Positions 50,264-60,524 of a DNA stretch of 64,000 nt are shown here, in pieces. A program made the position numbers and the translations under genes. The notes beneath the pieces are model-generated. The model did not search any database and was not told the DNA's origin. It saw only the letters and a list, made by a program, of their open reading frames with translations. How positions within the stretch are numbered: the first letter of the stretch is position 1; every line of letters starts with the position of its first letter. The DNA is from Erythrobacter cryptus DSM 12079 (GTDB lineage Bacteria > Pseudomonadota > Alphaproteobacteria > Sphingomonadales > Sphingomonadaceae), in the NCBI RefSeq assembly GCF_000422985.1, contig NZ_AUHC01000005.1, positions 204,323 to 268,322 of the forward strand, in the 5' to 3' direction.

Positions 50264-50305
50264 GCGCGCCAGTCTAGGCCCGCCCGGCCCCGAGCGCAAA
50301 CCGGA

Positions 50306-50623
50306 TCAATCTTCCGGCGCGATCGTCACGTGCAGCCCATCGAGATCGGCGGTGAAGGGGATCTGGCACGACAGGCGGCTGGTGGCGGTGCGGTGATCGG
50401 AGGATTCGAGCAGATCGTCCTCATCCTCGCTCATCTTGGGCAGCTTGTCGAAGAAGGCCGGATCGACATGGACATGGCAGGTGGCACACGAACAGCACCC
50501 GCCGCACAGTGCCAAGAGCTCGTCAAAACCATTGTCGCGGATCGCCTCCATCACGGTAAGGCCATCGCCGACCTCGATCTCGCTGGTGGTGCCGGCGCGG
50601 TTGGTGACGACCAGTCTGGGCAT
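50306..50623 (-). CDS. [2Fe-2S] ferredoxin, adrenodoxin type
   Basis: A 105-residue electron carrier. Cluster cysteines appear as [10 protein letters not shown], with a fourth Cys in [27 protein letters not shown] is the acidic helix typical of adrenodoxin/putidaredoxin-type ferredoxins that serve P450s or Fe-S assembly. It is transcribed toward cysK with a 42-base gap and diverges from the glycosylase gene. Its redox partner is not evident. Confidence 0.92.
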   Translation of the reverse strand: MPRLVVTNRAGTTSEIEVGDGLTVMEAIRDNGFDELLALCGGCCSCATCHVHVDPAFFDKLPKMSEDEDDLLESSDHRTATSRLSCQIPFTADLDGLHVTIAPED

Positions 50624-50730
50624 TGATGCAGGTTCCTCTTCAGCTGCTGGCGCGCAAGAACTTGCGCTATGCGGATGCGGCCCGGCTGCTATGCTACTCT
50701 CCGCCCTATGGCAAGATGAGGAAATTGGCA

Positions 50731-51348
50731 GTGGGATTGAGCGCCGAATGCCTGCGGGCCGACCTTGATGCGCTGGCCGCGCGCGAGCCGCGCCTTGCCG
50801 CAGCGATCGCCCGCATCGGCTATCCCGCACCGCGCATCCGCCCACGCGGATACCAGACCTTGCTGCGCACCATTGTCGGCCAGCAGGTCTCGGTCGCGGC
50901 CGCCGCCTCGATGTGGCGGAAGCTCGAGGCGGAACTGGGCGACAATTTCACCCCGCATTGCCTGCTCGCCCGCGATTTCGAAACCTTGCGCGCTTGCGGC
51001 CTTTCGCGCCAGAAACAGGCCTATGCCCGCTCACTGTGCGAATTGGTGGCGGCAGGTGCGATCGATTTCGACGCCCTGCCCGCCGATGACGAGGAAGCGA
51101 TCGCGCTGCTCACCCGGATCAAGGGCATCGGGCGCTGGTCGGCCGAGATCTACCTCCTCTTTGCCGAGGGCCGGCGCGACATCTGGCCCGCGGGCGACCT
51201 GGCGGTGCAGGAAGGGCTGAGGCGCCTGCTCGACCTGCCCGAACGCCCGGCAGAAAAGGCCACCCGCGCCCTGGCCGAACCCTGGTCGCCCCGGCGCGGG
51301 AGCATGGCGATCTTCACCTGGCACTTTTACGCAAACCCTGCGCTCTAG
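50731..51348 (+). CDS. DNA-3-methyladenine glycosylase II (AlkA/HhH-GPD type)
   Basis: A base-excision repair glycosylase that removes alkylated bases. The helix-hairpin-helix [20 protein letters not shown] and the catalytic Asp in [15 protein letters not shown] are clear, as is [17 protein letters not shown]. From the GTG at 50731, with TGAGGAAA six bases upstream, it has 205 residues and lacks the N-terminal AlkA domain. ATGs at 50716 and 50626 are in frame but have weaker ribosome-binding sites. It diverges from the ferredoxin gene. Confidence 0.9.
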   Translation: MGLSAECLRADLDALAAREPRLAAAIARIGYPAPRIRPRGYQTLLRTIVGQQVSVAAAASMWRKLEAELGDNFTPHCLLARDFETLRACGLSRQKQAYARSLCELVAAGAIDFDALPADDEEAIALLTRIKGIGRWSAEIYLLFAEGRRDIWPAGDLAVQEGLRRLLDLPERPAEKATRALAEPWSPRRGSMAIFTWHFYANPAL

Positions 51349-51414
51349 CTGCTGACAAGCGTGTCAGTCCGCTTTAGACGGGCGGGCAAAGTGCAATCGG
51401 GAGAGGCATCGGCA

Positions 51415-52218
51415 ATGACGCAGCGCAGCATCTTCATCACCGGCGGGGGATCGGGCATCGGCCGGGCCACCGCACGCCATTTTGCCGCGCGCGGCTGGTT
51501 TGTCGGGGTGGGCGATATCAACGAGGCCGGGATGGCCGAAACGCTCGCGCTGATTTCCGGCGAGGCCAAGTGGGCCGGCCGGCTCGACGTGCGCGACCGG
51601 GCCGCCTGGGACAAGGTGCTGGCTGAATTCGCCGCAGCCGCCGGCGGACGGATCGATGTGCTGCTCAACAATGCCGGGGTGGGCACCGGCGGCTCGCTCG
51701 CCGAGCTTGATCCTGACGAGATCGACCGCTGCCTCGACATCAATCTCAAGGGCGTGCTCTATGGCGCGCAGGCGGCCTATCCCTACCTCAAGGCGAGCGC
51801 GCCCGGCTCGGCCCTTATCAACCTTGCCAGCGCCGCGGGGATTGCCGGGAGCGCGGGGATGAGCGTCTATTGCGCCACCAAGTTCGGGGTGCGCGCGGTC
51901 TCCGAAAGTCTCGATGCCGAATGGGCAGAGGACAAGATCAAGGTTGCCTCGGTCTGCCCCGGCTTCATCGATACCCCGCTTCTCAACGGCACCGGCAACC
52001 GCAAATCGAACGAGCCGATCCGCGAACGGGTGAAAGCGGCGGGGCTGGAGATCACGCCGGTCGAGCGCGTCGCCGAGGCGGTGTGGGAGGCGGTCCACGG
52101 CGACAAGCTCGATTATTTCGTCGGCGCCACCGCGAGGCGTATGGCCTTTGCCAAGCGCTGGATGCCCGCGCGGCTGCGCAAGCAGCTCAGAAGCAGCGTA
52201 AGGCCGCTCGGGCAGTAG
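51415..52218 (+). CDS. Short-chain dehydrogenase/reductase
   Basis: A classical SDR of 267 residues. The NAD(P) loop FITGGGSGIGRATARHFA, LLNNAGVGTG and the catalytic SAAGIAGSAGMSVYCATKFG (Ser, Tyr and Lys) are present. The substrate is unknown. Similar proteins reduce a range of alcohols and keto compounds. GGGAGAGG precedes the ATG at 51415. An upstream GTG at 51361 is in frame but is unlikely to be used. Confidence 0.92.
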   Translation: MTQRSIFITGGGSGIGRATARHFAARGWFVGVGDINEAGMAETLALISGEAKWAGRLDVRDRAAWDKVLAEFAAAAGGRIDVLLNNAGVGTGGSLAELDPDEIDRCLDINLKGVLYGAQAAYPYLKASAPGSALINLASAAGIAGSAGMSVYCATKFGVRAVSESLDAEWAEDKIKVASVCPGFIDTPLLNGTGNRKSNEPIRERVKAAGLEITPVERVAEAVWEAVHGDKLDYFVGATARRMAFAKRWMPARLRKQLRSSVRPLGQ

Positions 52219-52240
52219 GTTTTTGCGCCCACCCTGCGGC

Positions 52241-52256
52241 CGCGCGTTCGCGCGTG
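52241..52256. terminator. UUCG-loop hairpin between convergent genes
   Basis: CGCGCG-TTCG-CGCGTG folds into a 6-base stem closed by a UUCG tetraloop, in the 42-base gap between convergent genes. It may act as a bidirectional terminator. No T-run follows on either side. Confidence 0.4.
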
Positions 52257-52260
52257 CGGA

Positions 52261-53394
52261 TCAGCGCAGGCTTGCCATCACCGCCAGCCCCTCGGGCGAA
52301 AGGAAGGGGCGCGCTGCGACCCAAGGGAGCATGATCTCCTCGGTGCAGGCAAAGGCGACATGCGGGAACTGCGGGACGAACAGAGGGCCTTCGCGGGCAA
52401 GGCCGATCTGCCAGCCCATGCCCTCGCCCGCCATGGCAAGGCACTCCGCCCTATCCTCCCGATCGGGAAAGCGGGCCAGCACGGCGCGCAGCAGTGCCTG
52501 CGACAGGCCGGCAATCGGGAGCGGCTGGCCCGGTTCGGGATCCCATTCATAGAACAGCAGCACGCCCGGCGAAAACCAGCTGGCCGGATCGACCTCCTGC
52601 CCGCTGCCACGATCAAACACCGTGAGCGTGCTGAAGTGGCTGGGGTGGGCACCGCCGCAGTAGGCCGATCCCGCGTGGCGCACGGTCAGCCAGCGCGCGG
52701 TGAGCAGCACCGGCACCCGCGCCTCCTCGATGGAGCCGCTGATCCCGGTGGGCAGCGACTGGCCGAGGCATTGGCCCATCGCGTCCGCCGCCGTGCCATC
52801 AGGCAGGGCCGCGGCAAGCGCGCGGTTGATCGCCGCATCGCCGGGCCGCAAGGGATCGAGTTCGAAGGATGCGATGATATAGCCATCAAGCCCGGCGCGC
52901 TCCGGCCCCTGATAGGCGAGCGCGGTATAGGCCGTGCCTTCCAGCGCGGCCCGCTCTGACCTCACCACGCCGCCGCCGAGCAGCGGATCGAGAAAGGCGC
53001 TCGTCTCGCACGCAGAACCATAGGGGGGCAGCCTCACCGGCACCGCCGTGAGGCGGATCGGCACCGCCCTATCGCCCTTGCGCCAGGTGCCGGTGAGGGT
53101 GTCGCCCGCGCCCGGCTCCAGCTCCCATGCTGCGCCGGTCTCATCCTCGCGCCCGGCCGTTTCCGTGAAGGTCGGCCTATCGCTCTCCTCGCGCGCCACC
53201 AGGCGCAGCGGCACGCGCGCCTCATCGCTGTAATAGAGCCCGTCGCGGGTATATTCCTCGCCAAAGCAGGCGGTGATCGCCTGCGTGCCCAGCGTGCCCT
53301 TCCAGATGCGCCCTTGCGGGGGCGCGGCCTCCTCCCCCGCCGCCGGGGCGAGCGCGGCCAGCACCAGCGCGGCAAGGGCCGCGAGCGCGCGCAT
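52261..53394 (-). CDS. Secreted protein of unknown function with GGAH motif
   Basis: A 377-residue protein with a signal peptide (ALAALAALVLAALAPAAG). The C-terminal half contains YCGGAHPSHFSTLTVFDRGSG followed by DPASWFSPG, which resembles the core of DUF3298/RsiV-type domains. A similar GGAH element is in the lipoprotein at 56610-57509. The N-terminal half (GRIWKGTLGTQAITACFGEE) looks like a separate beta domain. The ATG at 53394 overlaps the phhB stop (TGATG). Confidence 0.78.
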   Translation of the reverse strand: MRALAALAALVLAALAPAAGEEAAPPQGRIWKGTLGTQAITACFGEEYTRDGLYYSDEARVPLRLVAREESDRPTFTETAGREDETGAAWELEPGAGDTLTGTWRKGDRAVPIRLTAVPVRLPPYGSACETSAFLDPLLGGGVVRSERAALEGTAYTALAYQGPERAGLDGYIIASFELDPLRPGDAAINRALAAALPDGTAADAMGQCLGQSLPTGISGSIEEARVPVLLTARWLTVRHAGSAYCGGAHPSHFSTLTVFDRGSGQEVDPASWFSPGVLLFYEWDPEPGQPLPIAGLSQALLRAVLARFPDREDRAECLAMAGEGMGWQIGLAREGPLFVPQFPHVAFACTEEIMLPWVAARPFLSPEGLAVMASLR

Positions 53395-53693
53395 CACACC
53401 AGCGCGTCGATCGCGCGGGCAAGCCGCACATCGCGCTGCGACAGCCCGCCGCTGGGGCCGGCATCATGGGTGGTGAGCGTCACCTCGACCTTGGCATAGA
53501 CATTGAACCATTCGGGGTGGTGATCCTGCGCCTCTGCAAGCAGGGCCACCCGGCTCATGAAGCCCCAGGCCTCGGAAAAATCGGCAAACTGGAAGCTGCG
53601 CGTGATCGCCTTGCCTTCGCGCGTGAGCGTCCATTGAGGGTGCTCGGCAAGCAGCTGGGCCACCTCATCAGGGGCAAGTTCGGGAACGGGCAT
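53394..53693 (-). CDS. phhB: Pterin-4a-carbinolamine dehydratase
   Basis: A small enzyme of 99 residues that recycles the pterin cofactor of aromatic amino acid hydroxylases. The signature [18 protein letters not shown] is intact. No phenylalanine hydroxylase gene is in the window. It diverges from ccmA and overlaps the next gene on its strand. Confidence 0.95.
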   Translation of the reverse strand: MPVPELAPDEVAQLLAEHPQWTLTREGKAITRSFQFADFSEAWGFMSRVALLAEAQDHHPEWFNVYAKVEVTLTTHDAGPSGGLSQRDVRLARAIDALV

Positions 53694-53798
53694 GATTCAA
53701 CTCCGCAAGGGCAAACGCCGCACCGGCCAGCGCCGCAGGGCCGCCGGCAAGCGGCACGGCTTGTTTGGCCCTTGCCTTTTCCCTAACGCTCCGCCGCA

Positions 53799-54419
53799 AT
53801 GCAAGCGTCCCGAGACCATGCCCCGCTGCTCGCCGCCGAAGGCCTCGCCTGCCGCCGCGGCGCGCGGCTGTTGTTCCGGGGCCTGTCCTTCCGGCTCGAA
53901 GGCGGCGCGGCCTGCCACGTCACCGGCGCCAACGGGGCGGGCAAGACCACGCTGCTGCGCACCTTGGCCGGGCTTGCCAGCCCCTTTGCCGGGAGCGTCA
54001 CGCGCGCCGGCGCTGCGGGTTTGCTGGCCGAGCGCAGCGGGCTTGATCCCGAACTGCCGTTGGCACGCGCGCTCGCCTTCTGGTTCGCGCTCGACCGGGT
54101 GGAGGATGCAGGCGCAATCATGGCGCGCCTGCGGCTCGCGGCGCTGGCCGAGGTGCCGGTGCGCTATCTTTCGACCGGCCAGCACAAGCGCGCCGCGCTC
54201 GCCCGCCTGCTCGGCCAGAGGGCGCCGATCTGGCTGCTCGACGAGCCGCTTTCGGGCCTCGATGCCGCGAGCCGGGCGCTGGTCAGCGAGCTGGTGCAGG
54301 CCCATTGCCAAGGCGGCGGGATCGCGCTCATCGCCTCGCACCAGCCGCTCGATGTGCCGGGGATGACGAGCTTTGCCATCGAGGACTTCGCCCCTGCTCC
54401 GCAAGAGGAGCAGGCATGA
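53799..54419 (+). CDS. ccmA: Haem exporter ATPase CcmA
   Basis: The ATP-binding subunit of the CcmABCD complex for c-type cytochrome maturation, 206 residues. Walker A is TGANGAGKTTLLRTLAGL and Walker B is IWLLDEPLSGLDAASR. The ABC signature is LSTGQHKRAALARLL. The stop overlaps the ccmB start (ATGA). Confidence 0.93.
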   Translation: MQASRDHAPLLAAEGLACRRGARLLFRGLSFRLEGGAACHVTGANGAGKTTLLRTLAGLASPFAGSVTRAGAAGLLAERSGLDPELPLARALAFWFALDRVEDAGAIMARLRLAALAEVPVRYLSTGQHKRAALARLLGQRAPIWLLDEPLSGLDAASRALVSELVQAHCQGGGIALIASHQPLDVPGMTSFAIEDFAPAPQEEQA

Positions 54420-55066
54420 TCGCCGCCCTCCTGCGCCGTGACCTTGCCCAGTTCTTCCCCTTCACGGCAAGCGGCGCGGCGCTTCCGGTGATCTTCTTCA
54501 TCGCGGTGGCCATGCTCTATCCCTTCGCGGTCGGGCCGGATGCGGGTCTGCTCGCCCGCACCGGCGGCGGGGTCTTGTGGATCGCCGCGCTGCTCGCCGC
54601 GGTGCTGCCGCTCGACAAGCTGGTGGCGCGCGACATCGCGCTCGGGGTGTTCGATCAGCTGCGCCTGCGCGGCGTGAGCGAGGAGGCGATGATGGCGGTG
54701 CGCCTTCTTGCCCATTGGCTGAGCTTCGGCCCGCCGCTGATGCTCGCCACCTTTCCCGCCGCGGCGCTGCTGAAGCTTGAAGGGCCGGCCTTCGATCTCC
54801 TCATCCTCGGCCTTGCCGCGGGCACCCCGGGGCTGGCGGCGATCGGGCTCATCATCGCCGCGCTCACCGCAAGCTTGCGCGCCGGCGCCGCGCTTTCGGG
54901 CCTGCTGCTCATCCCGCTCGCGCTCCCCATCCTGATTTTCGGCGCCGGCGCGCTCGCCCGGCAGGATGCGGCAAGCCTCGGCTTTGTCGGGGCGATCAGC
55001 CTCCTGCTCGTCGCGCTTGCCCCCTTTGCCGCGGGCGCGGCGATCCGCGCGGTACGGGAGGGCTGA
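54416..55066 (+). CDS. ccmB: Haem exporter membrane subunit CcmB
   Basis: An inner-membrane protein of 216 residues with six hydrophobic segments. LPVIFFIAVAMLYPFAVGP and the conserved RDIALGVFDQLRLRG with GTPGLAAIGLI fit CcmB. It works with CcmA to release holo-CcmE. The usual ccmC is not next to it. The following gene encodes a different membrane protein. Confidence 0.93.
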   Translation: MIAALLRRDLAQFFPFTASGAALPVIFFIAVAMLYPFAVGPDAGLLARTGGGVLWIAALLAAVLPLDKLVARDIALGVFDQLRLRGVSEEAMMAVRLLAHWLSFGPPLMLATFPAAALLKLEGPAFDLLILGLAAGTPGLAAIGLIIAALTASLRAGAALSGLLLIPLALPILIFGAGALARQDAASLGFVGAISLLLVALAPFAAGAAIRAVREG

Positions 55067-55728
55067 TGCGCGCGCCCGAAAGCCACACCCGCGGCCACCT
55101 CCTCATGGGCCGGATCGCGCTGGCGCTCCTTGCCTTCGCGCTCCTTGCCTTTGCGCTCAAGGCCATCGTCCATCCCGAAGTGCGCCTGCGCTACACGCCG
55201 ATCGTGGTGATCCACGCCGCCAGCATGATCGCCTGGCTCACCCTGCTCGCCAGCCAGAGCTTTCTTGCCGCGCGCTTTCGCCTTTCCGCCCACCGCGCCT
55301 CCGGGCGCGCCAGCCTCGCGCTGGTGGGCGCGATGCTGGTGAGCGGCACGGCGATTTCCTGGCGCATCGGCGCCGGGCTTGGCCGCCCGGAAGTGACGGT
55401 GGTCAACCTTGCCGCCTTTGTCACCTTCGTGCCGCTCTATCTTGCCGGCCTGCGCCATGCCCGCCGGCGCGAGCTTGCCGCCCACCGCCAGGCCATGCTG
55501 ATCGCCACGCTCGCGCTGATGACCCCGGCCTATGCCCGGCTGGTGCAGGTGGCAGGCCTGCCCGATCCGGTGGCGATCGCAATGCAGGTGCCGATCACCG
55601 TGATGGCTGCGGCAGGATATGACTGGGCGCTGCACGGGCGCGTGACGCGCCCGACGCTCATCATGCTCGGCTTTTCGCTCGGCGTAGTGGCGGTGATGGT
55701 GGGGGTGCTCGCCCTGTGGTTCCTCTAG
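55066..55728 (+). CDS. Polytopic membrane protein of unknown function after ccmB
   Basis: A 220-residue protein with about seven hydrophobic segments. Two His-Arg motifs, AHRASGRASLALVG and AHRQAMLIATLALM, start membrane helices. They resemble the paired HR elements of DUF2306-like and haem-binding membrane proteins, but this is an impression only. It lacks the Trp-rich WWD signature of CcmC. The ATG overlaps the ccmB stop as TGATG, so it is cotranscribed with ccmAB. Confidence 0.75.
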   Translation: MRAPESHTRGHLLMGRIALALLAFALLAFALKAIVHPEVRLRYTPIVVIHAASMIAWLTLLASQSFLAARFRLSAHRASGRASLALVGAMLVSGTAISWRIGAGLGRPEVTVVNLAAFVTFVPLYLAGLRHARRRELAAHRQAMLIATLALMTPAYARLVQVAGLPDPVAIAMQVPITVMAAAGYDWALHGRVTRPTLIMLGFSLGVVAVMVGVLALWFL

Positions 55729-55749
55729 GCCGCGCGGCGCGGCGCGGGG

Positions 55750-56577
55750 CTAGAGGTAGGGCGGGCAATCCCGGCCCATCGGGCTCTTGGTGAAGATCTC
55801 GCAGCCATCCTCGGTGATCCCGATCGAATGCTCGAACTGGGCCGAAAGGCTCTTGTCGCGCGTCACCGCGGTCCAGCCGTCGGACAGCACCTTGGCCCAG
55901 GGCTTGCCGAGGTTGATCATCGGCTCGATGGTGAAGAACATGCCTGGCTTCAGTTCCGGGCCCGTCCCCGCCTTGGCGGCGTGGATCACCTCGGGCGCAT
56001 CGTGGAACAGCCGCCCCAGCCCGTGCCCGCAGAACTCGTGCACCACGCTGTAGCGGTGCTTGGCCGCATGGGCCTCGATCGCCGCGCCGATATCGCCGAG
56101 CCGCGCCCCGGGCCTGGCCGCAGCGATCCCCAGCATCAGGCACTCATAGGTCACCTCGACCAGCCGCCGGGCCTTGAGCGGGGGTTCGCCGGCATAGAAC
56201 ATGCGCGAGGAATCGCCGTGCCAGCCATCGACCAGCGGGGTCACGTCGATATTGAGGATATCCCCATCCTTGAGCACCTTGTCGCCCGGGATCCCGTGAC
56301 AGATCACATGGTTGATCGAGATGCAGCTCGAATGGGCATAGCCGCGGTAGCCCATCGTCGCGGGCACTGCCCCGGCATCGAGGATCATCGATCGGATCGC
56401 AGCGTCGATCGCCCCGGTGGTCACCCCGGGCTTGACCAGCTCGGCGCAGGCATCGAGGATCTCGGCCGCCAGCCGCCCGGCCTTGCGCATCCCGGCAAAG
56501 CCTTCCGGCCCGTGGAGCTTGATGGTCCCGTCACGATAGACGGTCTCATTGCCTTCAACGATCTGATATTCGTGCAT
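55750..56577 (-). CDS. map: Methionine aminopeptidase, type I
   Basis: Removes the initiator methionine from nascent proteins. The 275-residue metalloenzyme has the metal ligands in DILNIDVTPLVDGWHGDSSR (two Asp), HEFCGHGLGRLFHDAP (His), FTIEPMINLG (Glu) and QFEHSIGITEDG (Glu). A short N-terminal extension of about 20 residues precedes the catalytic fold. It converges on the membrane protein gene after ccmB. Confidence 0.96.
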   Translation of the reverse strand: MHEYQIVEGNETVYRDGTIKLHGPEGFAGMRKAGRLAAEILDACAELVKPGVTTGAIDAAIRSMILDAGAVPATMGYRGYAHSSCISINHVICHGIPGDKVLKDGDILNIDVTPLVDGWHGDSSRMFYAGEPPLKARRLVEVTYECLMLGIAAARPGARLGDIGAAIEAHAAKHRYSVVHEFCGHGLGRLFHDAPEVIHAAKAGTGPELKPGMFFTIEPMINLGKPWAKVLSDGWTAVTRDKSLSAQFEHSIGITEDGCEIFTKSPMGRDCPPYL

Positions 56578-56609
56578 CGCCGTTACATAGCGATGCCGCG
56601 GCCAAAAAG

Positions 56610-57509
56610 CTATGCGCCGCGGGCAAAGGCGCTGCGATATTGGGGCTTGACCGCCTTAACCACCGCATCGGTCACCGGCAGCGTCACCTCATAGGGACCT
56701 TCGGCGTAGGAGCCGGCGACATAGGGCGCAGCGATAAGGCCGATGCGGTTGAAGGCCTTGCCATCGGAGGAGCCGAGCAGCACGGAAAGATCGGCGATCG
56801 GCGGGCAGGGGAAGAAGCCATCATCGCCATAATCGGCGCCGAGCCGCCTCTTGCGTTCGGCCGCAAGCGCGCGGCACCAGCGCGGCCCCAGCGCCTCCTG
56901 CAACGCGGCCGGGGAGAGGAACAGGGCTTCAGGCTCCAGCGCTGCCTGCGCCTCGCGATCCCACACCAGCGCATCAAAGCCCGAATTGCCATGCGCCCCG
57001 CCAGTGAAAAGATAGATTTCCGCCGACAGCGAAAGGAACCGCGGCAGATCGGCCACCACCTTCCATTCCTTTGAAAAGGAAAGGCTATAGCAGGCGGCGC
57101 ACTCCTCGTTGTCGGCTTCTGACAGGAGATCGGCCCAGTTCTGCTGCTGCTCTGCCAGCGCGCTGTCACGCTCCTGCGCAAGCCGCGCGGCGAGCGCCGG
57201 GATGGCCGAGACCGCGGCGGGCCATTGGTAGGAAAATTCGCGCATGCGGCCCTTGTTTTCGGCGTCCTCGGCGTTGTCGGCAAACACCTCTGCCTTGGCC
57301 GGGGCCGGGGCGATGGCGGGCGCCTTTTGGCCCTGCGCCGCCGCGGCAGGGGTGGCGGCCACCCCGGCCTTGCGGGCGATCTCCTCGGGCGCGGAACAGG
57401 CAGAAAGCACGCCCGCTGCGATGAGGGCGGTTGCTGCCAGCCCCGCTGCCCGCAGGCCGCCAAGCCGCTGCTGCCAATGTTTCACGTGGAACATTTGTTG
57501 AACGCCCAT
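56610..57509 (-). CDS. DUF3298-type lipoprotein
   Basis: A 299-residue protein with a hydrophobic leader (AAGLAATALIAAGVLSAC) ending in a lipobox Cys, then an Ala-rich linker. The C-terminal domain contains EIYLFTGGAHGNSGFDALVW followed by EALFLSPAALQEALG, typical of DUF3298 and related RsiV/PdaC proteins. The ATG at 57509 has GGGGAGGGG upstream. The parS site at 57478-57493 lies inside the coding region and encodes the MFHVKH start of the leader. The next ATG, within parS, is a possible alternative start. Confidence 0.82.
   Translation of the reverse strand: MGVQQMFHVKHWQQRLGGLRAAGLAATALIAAGVLSACSAPEEIARKAGVAATPAAAAQGQKAPAIAPAPAKAEVFADNAEDAENKGRMREFSYQWPAAVSAIPALAARLAQERDSALAEQQQNWADLLSEADNEECAACYSLSFSKEWKVVADLPRFLSLSAEIYLFTGGAHGNSGFDALVWDREAQAALEPEALFLSPAALQEALGPRWCRALAAERKRRLGADYGDDGFFPCPPIADLSVLLGSSDGKAFNRIGLIAAPYVAGSYAEGPYEVTLPVTDAVVKAVKPQYRSAFARGA
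57478..57493 (+). other. parS centromere-like site 2
   Basis: A second exact copy of TGTTTCACGTGGAACA, in the same orientation as the one at 6742. It sits in the first codons of the DUF3298 lipoprotein gene, which is transcribed the other way. The surrounding bases (CCAA before and TTTG after) partly match those of site 1. Confidence 0.85.
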
Positions 57510-57579
57510 GCCCCTCCCCCACTAAGCAGCGCCGCGAATCGGCTGGTGACAAGCCTGGCCTAAGGCTTATGGAGCAGGC

Positions 57580-58965
<1,386 letters not shown>

Positions 58966-59088
58966 GCGGGGGGCGGCCGAGCGCGGCGCTGCGGCGCGCT
59001 TGCCCCGCGCCGCGCTTGCCGCTAACGGGCCTGCCACGCCGCCGCGGGGGAGTGGGCGCCGGCGCAAGGACAGGTCGACGGAAAAGCA

Positions 59089-59481
59089 ATGAGCCGCGCA
59101 GGGCGCAATCCAGCCGAATATGCCGTGCCCGAAGGCGTGATCGGCCTTGCCGGGCCGGTCGAGCGCCCGGCCCCCGGCGCGCTGCCGCTGCGCGGCGATC
59201 TTGCCCATATCGCGCTCGCCGGAACGCACCTCGCGGCCCATTACGTCATCCCCCATATCCGCACCCTCGGCCCGGCGGGCACGGGCCTGCGCCTTGCTCC
59301 GCGCGCCGATGCCGAGGTTTTTGCGACGCTCGCCCCGGGCAGCCGCTTCGAGCTTCTCGATATCGCGGGCGAATGGGTGTGGGGCTGCCCCGGGCCGCAG
59401 GGACCGGCGGGCTGGTGCCCCGCGGCCGATCTCGCCCCAGCCGAGGGCGCTCCCGCCCCCGACGCGCCCCCCGAGGGCTGA
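59089..59481 (+). CDS. Stand-alone bacterial SH3 domain protein
   Basis: A 130-residue protein. LRGDLAHIALAGTHLAAHYV and FELLDIAGEWVWGCPGPQGP match the N-terminal SH3-like domains of NlpC/P60 (C40) cell-wall peptidases of sphingomonads. The catalytic NlpC/P60 part, which normally follows, is absent. The gene ends after about 130 codons, and argC begins six bases later. It may bind peptidoglycan or be the remnant of a truncated peptidase. No signal peptide is apparent. Confidence 0.75.
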   Translation: MSRAGRNPAEYAVPEGVIGLAGPVERPAPGALPLRGDLAHIALAGTHLAAHYVIPHIRTLGPAGTGLRLAPRADAEVFATLAPGSRFELLDIAGEWVWGCPGPQGPAGWCPAADLAPAEGAPAPDAPPEG

Positions 59482-59486
59482 GCGCG

Positions 59487-60413
59487 ATGCACCGGGTGTT
59501 CATCGACGGGGCGGCGGGCACCACGGGCCTCGAGATCCGCGCGCGGCTCGAAGGGCGCGGCGAATTCGAGCTCATCCTCCTCGATGAGGCCCGGCGCAAG
59601 GACGGGGCGGCCCGGCGCGCGGCGCTCCACGCCGCCGACATCGCCATCCTGTGCCTGCCCGACGAGGCGGCCAAGGAGGCGGTGCGGCTGGCGGAGGGCG
59701 CGGCCACCCGGATCATCGATGCCTCATCCGCGCACCGGGTGGCGCCGGGGTGGGTCTATGGCTTTGCCGAGCTGGTGGGACGCGATGCGATCGCCAATGC
59801 CCGATTTGTGAGCAATCCCGGGTGCTATCCCACCGGCTTTCTCGCGCTCGTCGCGCCGCTGGTGCGCGCCGGCCTCATCCCGGCCGACTGGCCATTCACG
59901 GTTCATGCGGTGAGCGGCTATTCAGGCGGGGGCACGGCGCTGATCGCGCGCTTCGAGGCCGAGTCTGACATTGCCTTTCGCGCCTATGGCCTTGGCCTTG
60001 CGCACAAGCACCTGCCCGAGATGCAGGCCCATGCCGGCCTTGCCCGCCCCCCGGTCTTTTCTCCCGCGGTGATCCCGGCCCATCGCGGCATGGTGGTGGA
60101 GGTGCCGCTGGCGCTGGCGGCGATACCGGGCCGGCCCGATCCGGCCGCGCTACACGCCGCCTTGGCTGCAGCCTATGCGCAAAGCCCGGTGGTGCGCCTC
60201 GCCCCGCTCGGCCCGGCGCCCGCCGAACTGCTGCTGAGCAAATCGTCTGCCCCCTGGGACGGGCTTCACCTTCACGTCTTTGCCGCCCCCGATGGCGCCC
60301 AGGCGCGGCTGGTCGCCGTGCTCGACAATCTCGGCAAGGGCGCCAGCGGCGCGGCGATCCAGAACCTCAACCTGATGTGCGGCCTGCCCGAGACCGCGGG
60401 CCTTGTGCTGTGA
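59487..60413 (+). CDS. argC: N-acetyl-gamma-glutamyl-phosphate reductase (short type)
   Basis: Third enzyme of arginine synthesis. The 308-residue protein is the short type 2 AGPR. The catalytic Cys is in VSNPGCYPTGFLALVAPL. VFIDGAAGTTGLEIRARLEG binds NADP. GYSGGGTALIARFE and HKHLPEMQAHAGL follow. It begins six bases after the SH3 gene, suggesting a shared transcript. Confidence 0.94.
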   Translation: MHRVFIDGAAGTTGLEIRARLEGRGEFELILLDEARRKDGAARRAALHAADIAILCLPDEAAKEAVRLAEGAATRIIDASSAHRVAPGWVYGFAELVGRDAIANARFVSNPGCYPTGFLALVAPLVRAGLIPADWPFTVHAVSGYSGGGTALIARFEAESDIAFRAYGLGLAHKHLPEMQAHAGLARPPVFSPAVIPAHRGMVVEVPLALAAIPGRPDPAALHAALAAAYAQSPVVRLAPLGPAPAELLLSKSSAPWDGLHLHVFAAPDGAQARLVAVLDNLGKGASGAAIQNLNLMCGLPETAGLVL

Positions 60414-60423
60414 GGCGCGCGTC

Positions 60424-60440
60424 TGCCCAAAATTTGGGCA
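60424..60440. promoter_or_regulatory. Perfect palindrome upstream of glnB
   Basis: TGCCCAAA-A-TTTGGGCA has 8-base perfect arms around one central base. It starts ten bases after the argC stop, about 190 bases before glnB. The tight spacing suits a dimeric regulator site rather than an RNA hairpin. I cannot name the regulator. Confidence 0.5.
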
Positions 60441-60524
60441 GAGCCCGCTCAGATGCTGTGCACCATTGCGCGGCGCACCATAATCTTGCTAACCGGGCTG
60501 CGCGGGCGAAAGACAATCCCTGTC

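Noticed and set aside
60459..60477. TGCACC-N7-GGCGCA as an NtrC binding site
   Set aside because: NtrC sites have five bases between half-sites and a TGGTGCA second half. Here the spacing is seven and one half-site is degenerate, so it is mentioned only as a half-site.
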